From Nonomuraea polychroma (GTDB lineage: Bacteria > Actinomycetota > Actinomycetes > Streptosporangiales > Streptosporangiaceae), in assembly GCF_004011505.1 (NCBI RefSeq), contig NZ_SAUN01000001.1, positions 8,955,501 to 9,019,500 of the forward strand: a stretch of 64,000 nucleotides of DNA, given 5' to 3'. A model generated the notes under the pieces. It was not told where the DNA came from. It was given only the letters and a program-made list of their open reading frames with translations, and ran no database searches. How positions within the stretch are numbered: position 1 is the stretch's first letter; each line of letters begins with the position of its first letter. The position numbers were made by a program, and so were the translations under genes. Positions 1 through 8,450 of the stretch are shown piece by piece.

Positions 1-1
1 G

Positions 2-476
2 GTACCCGCCGCTCGGCGGCACACCCAATGCACGGCGGACCCGGGCGTGGCGTCGATCATCGCCGGCCTGTACGCGCTGTCGTCCTGGGCGATGACGGTC
101 GCCACCGGTCCGGCCGACATCGTGGCCACGGCGCAGCGCGGCCAGGCCGACACCATCTTCGTGCTCGCCGCGCAGCACCTGGGCGCCACGGTGGTGGACA
201 TCGCCAGGGTGCTCTTCGCTACCAGCGTGTGCGCGGCGATGATCTCCTTCTACAACACCACCGCCCGCTACTTCTTCGCGCTCGGGCGCGAGCGGGTGCT
301 GCCGGCCGTCTTCGGCCGCACGCGGGCCCGCAGCGGGGCGCCCAAGAGCGGCTCGATCGCGCAGAGCGTGCTCGGTGGGTGCGCTGTGGGCGATCACGCT
401 GCGGGCCAGACACCCGGCGGTCTACGCTCGCGTCGGGATGGGCGACAAGGCGGCCACCGCCAGGGATGTCGCCTGA
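2..476 (+). pseudogene. Decayed APC-family amino-acid permease remnant
   Basis: Frame 2 from the window edge reads as a stretch of an amino acid-polyamine-organocation permease. It contains SSWAMTVATGP and a membrane segment with the family-typical ARYFFALGRERVLP. Near position 375 the reading jumps frame. The downstream frame continues as a plausible permease C-terminus (LWAITLRARHPAVYARVG, then a TGA at 474-476). The several membrane helices expected between these two pieces are missing, so an internal deletion with a frameshift has joined them. The 5' end lies outside the window, and the first 15 or so codons already look degenerate. Family assignment rests on motif resemblance only. Confidence 0.6.
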
Positions 477-526
477 TTCCCGGACGGGACGCTGTTCTGA
501 CCGATGCGGCCCCGGGGACGCGTGAC

Positions 527-557
527 GAAGGCCCCGAGGGGACGGGCCGGGGCCTTC
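527..557. terminator. Bidirectional terminator hairpin
   Basis: A perfect 10-bp stem (GAAGGCCCCG / CGGGGCCTTC) with an 11-nt loop lies between the permease remnant and the convergent secreted-protein gene. It probably ends transcription from both sides. Confidence 0.7.
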
Positions 558-571
558 GCGCGAAGGGGCGG

Positions 572-1054
572 TTACTGTCCGGTCAGCTTGATCCTTACCA
601 CGTACTCGTACTTCGTCGGCTGCCTCCCCTCGAGGGTCTCCGACACGATCTCGGTCTCGCCCTCGTCCAGCCCGGCGCAGGTGGAGCCGCGAGCGACGAC
701 GGATCCAAGGCTGTCGCCGGCGCCCCAGGCCGGGCCCTCGGTCTCGCGCAGGTTGAAGCGCACGTCCTCAGTACGCGAGATGATCGCGACCGGGTGCTCG
801 AAGTCGGCGGGGTCCCCATCCCCGCCGGCCCTCATGGGGTGGTACTTGGCATCGAATCTGGGGAACAGGTTCCCCTCGACCCTGAAGCGGAGCTCGTCCC
901 GCCCGTCCCGGTCGGCCACGCTGCCGGCGTCGATGTCGTACAGGGTCACGCGGCACGAGTCGGCCGCGGCGGCCGCCGGGCTCGCCGCCAGAACCGCCGG
1001 CGTGACGAGCCCCCCTGCCAGCGCGAGCGCGGCCATCGTCTTGCGAGAGCGCAT
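572..1054 (-). CDS. Small secreted protein, unknown function
   Basis: About 160 residues. The ATG at 1054 is preferred over the upstream in-frame start because a strong Shine-Dalgarno (GGGGAGGAA) lies just before it and the resulting N-terminus is a clean Sec signal peptide (MRSRKTMAALALAGG, cleavage after an Ala-rich run). The mature part is short and polar, with two cysteines (in DSCRVTL and GSTCAGL) that could form a disulfide. No family is recognised. It is monocistronic, convergent with the permease remnant and divergent from the AfsR-type regulator. A small exported actinobacterial protein of unknown role is all that can be claimed. Confidence 0.7.
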   Translation of the reverse strand: MRSRKTMAALALAGGLVTPAVLAASPAAAAADSCRVTLYDIDAGSVADRDGRDELRFRVEGNLFPRFDAKYHPMRAGGDGDPADFEHPVAIISRTEDVRFNLRETEGPAWGAGDSLGSVVARGSTCAGLDEGETEIVSETLEGRQPTKYEYVVRIKLTGQ

Positions 1055-1224
1055 GTTGTTCCTCCCCGTGTGCTCACGCTTCGCGTCCTTCGCGAAACGC
1101 GGCATCAGGGTGCGGGAAGCATCGTGAGCGCATCGTTAGATCGCAGGTCAGTAGCGCAGAGCACACGACCTCGGTAACGGCTGGCACAGCGGGACCGGGG
1201 GCCCGTGCCTAGTCTCCTTCAGGT

Positions 1225-4200
1225 ATGGGAGACACCCTTACCCTTCTGCTGCTCGGCACGCCCGAGCTGGCCGTCGGAGGGGCGCCCCTGGGGATCCGCT
1301 CCGCCAAGACCCGGGCTCTCCTCTGTTATCTCGCCACCACGCCCGGCGCACGCTCGCGGGCAGAGCTCGCGGCGCTTTTGTGGGGTGAGCGCCCCGACGC
1401 CAACGCGCGCGGCAGCCTGCGGCTGGCGCTGTCGGAGCTGCGGAGGGAGGTTGGTGGCTGGCTGGACATCACCCGCGACCACGTCGGCTTCCGCGCCGAC
1501 GACTCCTGTTTCGTGGACTATTGGCAGCTCACGCGGGCCCCGACAGTGGCCGATGCTCTTCGGCTGTGGCGCGGGGAGTTTCTCGACGGCTTCTCCTTCG
1601 GCGACGCGCCCGCCTTCGCCAGCTGGCTGGAGTCGGAGCGGCGGCGGACGCGGCTGCTGCTGCGAGAGCTGCTCGTACGCTCCGGAGCTTCCGCCTCCGA
1701 GCACGTCGTACGGCTGGCCAGGATCGTGACGGAGCTGGACCCGTTCGACGAGGAGGCCCACCGGCTGCTGATCGCGTCCCTGGCCCGAGCCGGCAACCGG
1801 GCCGCCGCGCTGGCCTGCTACGAGGAGCTGCGCCGCCGCCTTGCGAACGAACTGGGCGTCGATCCCTCGCCGGAGACCCGCGCGCTCAGGCAGGACCTCG
1901 CGCCCCGACCCCCGGCAGCGCGCCGCGCTCCGCTGCCCGTCCCCGCCTCGGAACTGATCGGCAGAGAGAGTGACATCCGCCGCCTCCGCTCCCTGTTGTC
2001 CCGGGAACGCATGATCACGTTGCTGGGTCTGGGCGGAATCGGCAAGACGCGACTCGCGATCGCCGCGGCCGAAGCCGTCGAGCACGACGCCGCGTTCGTG
2101 TCCTTCGCGGGCGTGCGGCCCGACGCGGCCGTGACCACGCTCGCCCGCCGCCTCGGTGTTGATCTTTCGCCCCCCCGTCCCGCCGTGGAGCTGCTGCTCG
2201 CCGCCCTCACCGGGCGCTCCATGCTCCTCGTGCTCGACAACCTCGAACACCTGCCCTCCTTCGACCCGGTGATCGGCGACATCCTGCGCGCCGCTCCAGG
2301 CGTCCGCGTGCTGGCGACGAGCAGGCGACGGCTGGAGGCGCTCGGCCAGGTGATCGTTCAGGTGGAGGGCCTGCCGGGGCCGGCCGCCGAGGCCCTTTTC
2401 GCCGCGCGGGCTCTGAAGGCCCAACCGGGGTTCGACCCGGATCGGGAGGCCCCGCTGGTGGCCGCGATCTGTACCGCGACCGGGGGCCTCCCCCTGGCGA
2501 TCGAGCTGGCGGCCAGCCTGCTGCGTGCCATCCCCTGCGCCGACCTGGCCGAGCGCCTCGGCGTGGACCCTGGCCTGCTCTCCACCGGCGGCCCCGCGGT
2601 CCGCGCCCGGCACGCGAGCATGCGTACGGTCTTCGAGACGTCCTGGCAGCTGCTCGAACCGGCGGGGCAGGAGGCGCTGGCCGCGCTGTCGGTGTTCGGC
2701 GGCGGCTGCACGCTGGCGGCGGCCCTGGAGGTGGCCAGGACCACCCCGGAGGTGCTGGTCCGCTTGGTGGACCAGAGCATGATCCATTTCACCCCTTCTG
2801 GCCGGTATGCCATCCACCCCCTCATCCAGCAGCTCGCCGCGGCCCATCTGAAGGACCCTCTGGCACGCGAGCGGCACGCCTTCTACTTCGCCCGCCTCCT
2901 CGACCGCCACGCCATGGCGCTCCAGGACGGATCGGACGCCGAGGTCACGCGGGTGCTGGGCGCGGAGATGGACAACATCAGGCTGGCCTGGCCGGTGTCC
3001 GGGCAGGCCGGCTTCCTGGACCACTACTGGACGCTGTGCCTGCGCTTACGCCTGTACGAGGAGTCGGTGGCGATCGTCCGGCGACACCTCGCCCATACTC
3101 CTGAGGCTCCCCACCTGCGTGCCCGCCGGCTCAGGATGGCGGCGGTGAGCGAGCACCAGCTCGCCAGGGAACGCGAGGCCACCCGCCTGGCCGGAGCCGC
3201 GCTCGACACCCTGGGCGAGCCGCTGCCGACGTCCCCCGCCGGTCTCGCGGCCGCGTTCATGACCGCCGCCGCCCGGCAGGCCGCGCACCGCCTCCTGCGG
3301 CTTCCTCGTACGGATGCCGCAGGGGCCGAGGCCGCGCAGGCCCTGGCGTTGCTGGCCAGGATCGCCTACCACCAGCAGGACCTTCCCAGGATGCTGGTCG
3401 CCTCGCTCCGCCAGCTCAACGCCGCCGAGCGGACGGCCGACCCGGCGCTGAAAGCCGAGGCCTACGCGTACGTGGCCACGGCTGCCCGTATCGCCGGACG
3501 CCACCGCCTGGCCGCCCGCTACGGCACGCTCGCCGACCATGCCCTGGCGAGCGTCGAGCACCCATCCGACGCCGAGAACCGGGCCCGGCTGGCGCGGGGG
3601 ATCGACCAGCTCTACTCCGGCGGGTTCGAGGATGCCCGGCGGTCGCTCACCGAGGGACGGGTCAGGACGCTCGATCCGCGGATGGCGGAGAGCTGCGTGG
3701 GCATGCTCGCCGAGACGGCACTGTGGCGCGGGGACTTTGCGGCGGCCGCGGACCTGTTCGCCAAGACGGAGGAACTCGCGGTCGCGCGGGTGGGCGACGA
3801 TATAGGCCGCCACTGGTGCCTGATGGGCCGGGCGGAGGCGCTGCTGCGCCTGGACGAGGTGCCGGTGGAGCGGGTCAGGAAGGTGGTGGCGGCGGCCCGC
3901 GCCTCGGTTGAACGGCGCCGCACGCACGAGAAGGAACTGGGTCTCCGTGACGGCCCGGGCATGCGGGCGATCCAGGACCTTCGCCTGCTCACCGCCTCAG
4001 CCCGCCTGGAGGCGCGACAGGAGCCGTGCGACGACGGCCCGACCAGGGCACGAAGCGCGCTGGCCGAGGCGCTCGTGCTGGCGGCGCGGCTGCCGTCGGC
4101 GCAGCCCGGCATGCTGGAATGCTGGACCGGCCTGGCCGAGCTCCTCTGGAGCATCTCGACCGACCACCCCGGAGCCGACGGCCGGTCGCCCGTCCGTCAG

Positions 4201-4434
4201 GACCGGGCGGCCGCACGCCTGCTGTATGCCCACCTCTCCCGTTACCTGGTCCGCAATCCGGGCACCGCCGCCAGGATCGGTTGGGCCCGGTCCCTGCTGC
4301 TGGCCGCGACAGGCAGACGGAAGGCGGCCCTGCGGGCGGCCGAGCGGGCCATGGCCGACGCTGCGCGCCTGGACGCGCCGTACGACCACCGACGAGCCGA
4401 GCTCCTCGCCCGCCGGTTCGGCTCTCACGCATGA
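1225..4434 (+). CDS. AfsR/SARP-type regulator with BTAD, ATPase and TPR regions
   Basis: A 1069-residue cytoplasmic regulator. The N-terminus is a winged-helix DNA-binding region (about residues 5-90), followed by a bacterial transcriptional activation domain (about 95-240). A P-loop NTPase core follows, with Walker A GLGGIGKTR at about 269 and Walker B LLVLDNLEH at about 334. The remaining 500 residues are helical repeats of TPR type. This order is that of AfsR-like regulators, in which nucleotide binding controls oligomerisation and activation. No C-terminal LuxR HTH is visible. A TAGTCT -10-like hexamer at 1210-1215 is close to the ATG, so the mRNA may be nearly leaderless. The next gene is a secreted GH9 cellulase 111 nt downstream with its own regulatory boxes, so a shared job is possible but not shown. 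Confidence 0.85.
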   Translation: MGDTLTLLLLGTPELAVGGAPLGIRSAKTRALLCYLATTPGARSRAELAALLWGERPDANARGSLRLALSELRREVGGWLDITRDHVGFRADDSCFVDYWQLTRAPTVADALRLWRGEFLDGFSFGDAPAFASWLESERRRTRLLLRELLVRSGASASEHVVRLARIVTELDPFDEEAHRLLIASLARAGNRAAALACYEELRRRLANELGVDPSPETRALRQDLAPRPPAARRAPLPVPASELIGRESDIRRLRSLLSRERMITLLGLGGIGKTRLAIAAAEAVEHDAAFVSFAGVRPDAAVTTLARRLGVDLSPPRPAVELLLAALTGRSMLLVLDNLEHLPSFDPVIGDILRAAPGVRVLATSRRRLEALGQVIVQVEGLPGPAAEALFAARALKAQPGFDPDREAPLVAAICTATGGLPLAIELAASLLRAIPCADLAERLGVDPGLLSTGGPAVRARHASMRTVFETSWQLLEPAGQEALAALSVFGGGCTLAAALEVARTTPEVLVRLVDQSMIHFTPSGRYAIHPLIQQLAAAHLKDPLARERHAFYFARLLDRHAMALQDGSDAEVTRVLGAEMDNIRLAWPVSGQAGFLDHYWTLCLRLRLYEESVAIVRRHLAHTPEAPHLRARRLRMAAVSEHQLAREREATRLAGAALDTLGEPLPTSPAGLAAAFMTAAARQAAHRLLRLPRTDAAGAEAAQALALLARIAYHQQDLPRMLVASLRQLNAAERTADPALKAEAYAYVATAARIAGRHRLAARYGTLADHALASVEHPSDAENRARLARGIDQLYSGGFEDARRSLTEGRVRTLDPRMAESCVGMLAETALWRGDFAAAADLFAKTEELAVARVGDDIGRHWCLMGRAEALLRLDEVPVERVRKVVAAARASVERRRTHEKELGLRDGPGMRAIQDLRLLTASARLEARQEPCDDGPTRARSALAEALVLAARLPSAQPGMLECWTGLAELLWSISTDHPGADGRSPVRQDRAAARLLYAHLSRYLVRNPGTAARIGWARSLLLAATGRRKAALRAAERAMADAARLDAPYDHRRAELLARRFGSHA

Positions 4435-4442
4435 AACTTTCA
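4432..4442. promoter_or_regulatory. TGAAACTTTCA palindrome upstream of GH9
   Basis: An 11-bp perfect palindrome around a central base, overlapping the end of the AfsR-type gene and about 72 nt upstream of the CebR-type box. Matching TGAAAGTTTCA copies occur at 51366-51376 and 60460-60470, again next to CebR-type boxes. It is probably an operator for a second regulator. Confidence 0.5.
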
Positions 4443-4514
4443 CCGTCTTCGAGGGCCGATGGTGCGGACCCGTTGACGCGAGGGCGGCGGGAAAGGAGGA
4501 TCGGAACGCTCTAG

Positions 4515-4528
4515 TGGGAGCGCTCCCA
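4515..4528. promoter_or_regulatory. CebR/CelR-type operator box
   Basis: TGGGAGCGCTCCCA, a 14-bp perfect palindrome matching the known CebR/CelR binding site of actinomycete cellulase genes. It ends 17 nt before the GH9 start codon, where a bound LacI-family repressor would block initiation or early elongation. Confidence 0.9.
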
Positions 4529-4545
4529 ACCCTCAAAGGACCTCC

Positions 4546-7059
4546 ATGACCCGATGCCGGGCCGCCTTACTGGCCCTTCTCACCATGGTCGCCCTGTCTC
4601 CCGCCACGGCGGCGCACGCCGCGGACGAGGGACCCGAGCAGATCGTGAACGGCACCTTCGACACCGGAACCGCCCCCTGGTGGGGCACCTCCAACGTCAC
4701 GCTCGCCGTCGACGAGGGACGGCTCTGCGCCGACATCCCCGGCGGCACCGCCAACCCGTGGGACGTCATCATCGGCCAGAACGACATCCCGTTGGTGGAA
4801 GGCGAGGCGTACGCCTACAAGTTCTCCGCCTCAGCGACCCCGGCCAAGGTCGGCAGGGCGCTGATCCAGCTGCCCGTGGACCCGTGGACGCAGTATCTGT
4901 CGGCCGCACCCGAGATGAGCGACTCGGGCGACTCCTACTCCTACACCTTCACCGCCCCCGCGTCGCTGCCGAACTCCCAGGTCGTGTTCCAGCTGGGCGG
5001 CAGCGCCGAGCCCTGGAGGTTCTGCATGGACGACGTGTCGCTCAAGGGCGGCGCGGAGCCCGAGGTCTACGAGCCGGACACTGGCCCGCGCGTACGCGTG
5101 AACATGGTCGGCTACCTCCCGACCGGCCCCAAGAAGGCGACCGTGGTGACCACCGCGACCACCGCCCTCGACTGGGAGCTCAAGAACGCGGCCAACGAGA
5201 CCGTCGCCAAGGGCACGACCACGCCCAAGGGTGTGGACGCCAGCTCGGGGCAGAACGTGCACACGCTGGACTTCAGCGCATACCGCAGGACCGGCAAGGA
5301 CTACACGATCACGGCGGACGGCGAGACGAGCCGGCCGTTCGACATCGACGCCGGCATCTACGACCAGCTTCCCGCGGACGCGCTGAAGTTCTACTACACC
5401 CAGCGCAGCGGCATCGAGATCCTCGACAGCCTCCGGCCGGGGTACGGCAGGCCCGCCGGCCACGTCGGCGTGGCGCCGAACCAGGGTGACGTGAGCGTGC
5501 CCTGCCAGCCGGGCGTCTGCGACTACTCGCTGAACGTCAAGGGCGGCTGGTACGACGCCGGCGACCACGGCAAGTACGTCGTCAACGGCGGCATCTCGGT
5601 CTACCAGCTCATGGCCGCGTACGAGCGGGACAAGGCGGCCTTCAAGGACGGCCAGCTGAACATCCCCGAGAGCGGCAACGGCAGGCCCGACATCCTGGAC
5701 GAGGCCCGCTGGGAGCAGGAGTTCCTGCTGAGCATGCAAGTGCCGGACGGCAAGCCGTTCGCCGGGATGGCGCACCACAAGATCCACGACCAGAACTGGA
5801 CCGGGCTCCCGCTGCTGCCGCACCTCGACCCGCAGCTGCGCGAGCTGCACCCGACCTCGACGGCCGCCACGCTCAACCTGGCCGCGACGGCGGCGCAGGC
5901 GGCCCGGCTGTACGCCCCGTACGACGCCGCGTTCGCCGCCAAGAACCTCCAGGCGGCCCGCAAGGCGTGGGCGGCCGCCAAGGCCAACCCGGCGAGATAC
6001 GCCGACCCGAACGACGGCACCGGCGGCGGCGCCTACAGCGACGACAACGTGACCGACGAGTTCTACTGGGCGGCGGCCGAGCTGTACATCACGACGGGCG
6101 AGAAGGAGTTCAAGGACTTCATCCTGGCCTCGCCGCACCACACCGGCGACATCTGGCGTGATCGCGGCTTCGACTGGGGCAACACCGCCCAGCTCGGCCG
6201 TCTCGACCTGGCGACCGTGCCCAACGGGCTGCCGGACCGGGCGCGGGTGCGGCAGTCGGTGATCGAAGGGGCCGAGAAGTATCTGGCCGTCCAGAAGGCG
6301 CACCCGTACGGCCTGCCGTACAACCCGCCGGACTTCGACTGGGGCTCCAACAACCTGGTGCTGAACAACATGGTCGTCATGGCCACGGCGTTCGACCTGA
6401 CCGGGCAGGAGAAGTACCGGGCCGCCGTGCGCGAGGGCATGGACTACATCCTCGGCCGCAACGCGCTCAACCAGTCGTACGTGACCGGCTATGGCGAGGT
6501 GGCCTCGAAGAACCAGCACAGCCGCTGGTACGCCCGCCAGCTCGACCCCGCGCTGCCCAACCCGCCGCGCGGCACGCTGTCCGGCGGCCCGAACTCCAGC
6601 ATCCAAGACCCGCTCGCGCAGCGGCTGCTCCAGGGCTGCAAGCCGCAGTTCTGCTACATCGACCACATCGAGTCGTGGTCGACGAACGAGCTGACCATCA
6701 ACTGGAACTCCCCGCTGGCCTGGGTGTCGGCCTTCCTGGCGGACAAGGGCGAGCGCTCGGACTGCCGGGTGCGCTACACCGCGCACGGTTCGGGCACGTT
6801 CGCCGCACAGGTCGTGATCGAGAACACCGGCAGGCGCACCGTGGACGGCTGGAGCCTGCGCTGGTCCTTCCTGAGCGGCCAGCGGGTCCGGCAGGACTGG
6901 GGCGCGCAGCTGTCGCAGTCCGGCTCGGTGGTGACGGCCAGAGGAGAGAGCAAGATCAGGGCGGGCAAGTCCGTGACCTTCGGCTTCACCGGCACGAACC
7001 CGTGGGGACCGAACCCGGCGCCCGAGGTGTTCCACCTGAACGGCGAACGGTGTAGGTGA
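4546..7059 (+). CDS. Secreted GH9 cellulase with CBM4/9, Ig-like and CBM2 modules
   Basis: 837 residues. A Sec signal peptide (about 1-27) is followed by a CBM4/9-like module (about 30-165, opening with IVNGTFDTG). Next come a CelD_N-type Ig-like domain (about 183-268) and a GH9 catalytic domain (about 272-735) with the GGWYDAGDHGKY motif carrying the catalytic aspartates near 333. The C-terminal acid residue lies in STNELTINWNS, near 711. A CBM2 module (about 738-837) ends the protein. The CBM4-Ig-GH9 layout is typical of non-processive GH9 endoglucanases, so it probably cuts amorphous cellulose or related beta-1,4-glucans outside the cell. The ATG follows AAAGGA by 5 nt. The CebR-type box predicts induction by cello-oligosaccharides together with the island at 47-63 kb. 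Confidence 0.92.
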   Translation: MTRCRAALLALLTMVALSPATAAHAADEGPEQIVNGTFDTGTAPWWGTSNVTLAVDEGRLCADIPGGTANPWDVIIGQNDIPLVEGEAYAYKFSASATPAKVGRALIQLPVDPWTQYLSAAPEMSDSGDSYSYTFTAPASLPNSQVVFQLGGSAEPWRFCMDDVSLKGGAEPEVYEPDTGPRVRVNMVGYLPTGPKKATVVTTATTALDWELKNAANETVAKGTTTPKGVDASSGQNVHTLDFSAYRRTGKDYTITADGETSRPFDIDAGIYDQLPADALKFYYTQRSGIEILDSLRPGYGRPAGHVGVAPNQGDVSVPCQPGVCDYSLNVKGGWYDAGDHGKYVVNGGISVYQLMAAYERDKAAFKDGQLNIPESGNGRPDILDEARWEQEFLLSMQVPDGKPFAGMAHHKIHDQNWTGLPLLPHLDPQLRELHPTSTAATLNLAATAAQAARLYAPYDAAFAAKNLQAARKAWAAAKANPARYADPNDGTGGGAYSDDNVTDEFYWAAAELYITTGEKEFKDFILASPHHTGDIWRDRGFDWGNTAQLGRLDLATVPNGLPDRARVRQSVIEGAEKYLAVQKAHPYGLPYNPPDFDWGSNNLVLNNMVVMATAFDLTGQEKYRAAVREGMDYILGRNALNQSYVTGYGEVASKNQHSRWYARQLDPALPNPPRGTLSGGPNSSIQDPLAQRLLQGCKPQFCYIDHIESWSTNELTINWNSPLAWVSAFLADKGERSDCRVRYTAHGSGTFAAQVVIENTGRRTVDGWSLRWSFLSGQRVRQDWGAQLSQSGSVVTARGESKIRAGKSVTFGFTGTNPWGPNPAPEVFHLNGERCR

Positions 7060-7066
7060 GCGTGCA

Positions 7067-7097
7067 CGCCCGGCGGCTCGGGGAAGGCCGCCGGGCG
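7067..7097. terminator. Terminator after GH9
   Basis: A perfect 11-bp stem (CGCCCGGCGGC / GCCGCCGGGCG) with a 9-nt loop just after the GH9 stop. It abuts the -35 hexamer of the padR promoter. Confidence 0.75.
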
Positions 7098-7127
7098 TTG
7101 CGCACGCTCCGTTCAACGGAATAATGT
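7098..7127 (+). promoter_or_regulatory. Leaderless padR promoter with palindromic operator
   Basis: TTGCGC (7098-7103), an 18-nt spacer, then TAATGT (7122-7127). The padR ATG begins 7 nt later, so the transcript is probably leaderless. The spacer holds TCCGTTCAACGGA (7108-7120), which is palindromic around a central base. A near-identical element sits at the same place in the promoter at 8414-8443, suggesting PadR autoregulation. Confidence 0.65.
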
Positions 7128-7134
7128 CGGCGTC

Positions 7135-7458
7135 ATGCCGAGGGGAACGTCTGAAGTCAGCGAGCCGATGTACTTCGTGCTCACCGCACTGCGCGCCGGC
7201 CCGCTGCACGGACACGCGATCAGCAAGTCGATCAAGGAGCTGTCGGAGGGCCGGGTCCAGCCGTCGGTCGGCACCCTCTACGGCATCCTGGAACGCCTGA
7301 ACGAGCGTGGCGTGATCACCGTGGATCGCGAGGAGGTCGTCAACGGCCGCAACCGCCGATACTTCAGGATCACCGACGAGGGCCAGGCGCTGGTGGAGGC
7401 CGAGGCCAGACGGATGCAGGCGGCCGCGTCCCTCGTCCTGAGACCGTCCGCTCCATGA
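7135..7458 (+). CDS. PadR-family transcriptional regulator
   Basis: 107 residues forming a PadR winged helix: a helix-turn-helix from about 10 to 50 (LRAGPLHGHAISKSI), the PSVGTLYGILERL recognition-helix region, and the wing ending in RRYFRITDEGQ. It is the short PadR type with little C-terminal dimerisation domain. Its stop overlaps the start of the next membrane-protein gene (ATGA), so the two are translationally coupled. The likely targets are its own promoter and that of the lipoprotein-ABC operon at 8.45 kb, because both carry the same 13-bp palindrome. PadR proteins usually repress multidrug or envelope-stress transport genes. Confidence 0.9.
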   Translation: MPRGTSEVSEPMYFVLTALRAGPLHGHAISKSIKELSEGRVQPSVGTLYGILERLNERGVITVDREEVVNGRNRRYFRITDEGQALVEAEARRMQAAASLVLRPSAP

Positions 7459-8417
7459 CGGTGGTCGAGCCGACCGGCCACTTGCCCGCAGCCGAGCCGA
7501 CCGCCCCGTCGACGGCCCCGGCCCTCCCCTCGACGCCGCTGGAGCGGCGTTACCGCAGGCTGCTGCTGGCCTATCCGAGGCAGTACCGCGCGACGCACGG
7601 CGACGAGTTGCTCGACGTCCTGCTGGAATCCGCCGAACCGGGCCGGTCCGTCCCGGCGCTCAAGGAGGCCTGGGGCCTGCTCGTGGGCGGCGTGCGCAGC
7701 CGCGTCGCCCATCAGGCGACGGGCAACGTGTGGGTGGACGGCCTGCACCTTGCGGTCACGGCCGTGGCGGCGGCGAACCTGGCGGCACTGCTGCCGTACG
7801 CGGGGGCGTTACCGGTGTGGACGCTGCTGTCGGCGCTGGCGCTGCTGGCCGTCCTGCGGGGACGGGTCCGCGCGGCAGTCCCCCTCACCCTCGCCGTCGG
7901 CGTCAAAGCGGTCGCGATCGCGAGCGGGGAGCAACCGTTCGACGTCACGCTGCTGCCCGTCCACCCGTCGTGGCTCGCCGACCGGGCCCTCTTCGCGGAC
8001 AGCAGCCCATTCGCGGTGGCGGCCGCATACGCCGTGGTGCTGGCCGGCCTGGTGGTGCTCGCCTCGGTGCCTCGCCCGGCGCTGCGGGCCAGGTCGTGGT
8101 GGTGGTGCGCGGCTGTTCTCGCCGCGGCGTGGGCCGGTCCCGCGTGGATGGCCGAGGAGACGTCGTACCCGCTCGGGCTGCCGAGGATGGCGGTGGAGGC
8201 GGCAGCGTTCGGGCTGGCGGCGGCGGGCTGTTACCTGGCGCGCGACCACCGGTGGGCGCTGGCGTGCGGCATCTACCTGCTGGCCGCCTCCGGCCAGCTG
8301 ATCATCCATGTCGAGCAGTTGACCAGGCAACACCTCGCCTATTGGGGTGTGCTCGTCGTGCTGGCCGGATGGGCCGCCGTCGCGCCCTTCCGTCACCGGC
8401 GGCATTGTCTGGATTGA
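7455..8417 (+). CDS. Multi-pass membrane protein coupled to padR
   Basis: 320 residues. An N-terminal cytoplasmic portion contains the actinobacterial motif RRYRRLLLAYPRQYRATHGDE (about residues 30-55). It is followed by roughly seven or eight hydrophobic segments rich in Leu, Ala and Val. Proteins of this layout are commonly encoded next to PadR regulators in actinomycetes, and their biochemical role is not established. It starts on the ATGA overlap with padR and so probably lies in the same transcript. Sensor, partner or immunity roles for the exporter downstream would be speculation. Confidence 0.75.
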   Translation: MTVVEPTGHLPAAEPTAPSTAPALPSTPLERRYRRLLLAYPRQYRATHGDELLDVLLESAEPGRSVPALKEAWGLLVGGVRSRVAHQATGNVWVDGLHLAVTAVAAANLAALLPYAGALPVWTLLSALALLAVLRGRVRAAVPLTLAVGVKAVAIASGEQPFDVTLLPVHPSWLADRALFADSSPFAVAAAYAVVLAGLVVLASVPRPALRARSWWWCAAVLAAAWAGPAWMAEETSYPLGLPRMAVEAAAFGLAAAGCYLARDHRWALACGIYLLAASGQLIIHVEQLTRQHLAYWGVLVVLAGWAAVAPFRHRRHCLD

Positions 8418-8443
8418 CCATGCTTCGTTAAACGGAGTATGGT
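8414..8443 (+). promoter_or_regulatory. Leaderless promoter of the lipoprotein-ABC operon with PadR-type operator
   Basis: TTGACC (8414-8419), an 18-nt spacer and TATGGT (8438-8443), followed 7 nt later by the ATG at 8451. The spacer contains TTCGTTAAACGGA (8424-8436), which matches the padR-promoter palindrome with conserved CGTT-N-AACGGA. Both operators end 14 nt before their start codons. Confidence 0.7.
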
Positions 8444-8450
8444 CATCGGC

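Noticed and set aside
4831..7215. Long minus-strand frame (794 codons) opposite GH9
   Set aside because: A mirror of the GH9 gene with no recognisable domain and no ribosome-binding site; third-position GC supports the plus-strand gene.
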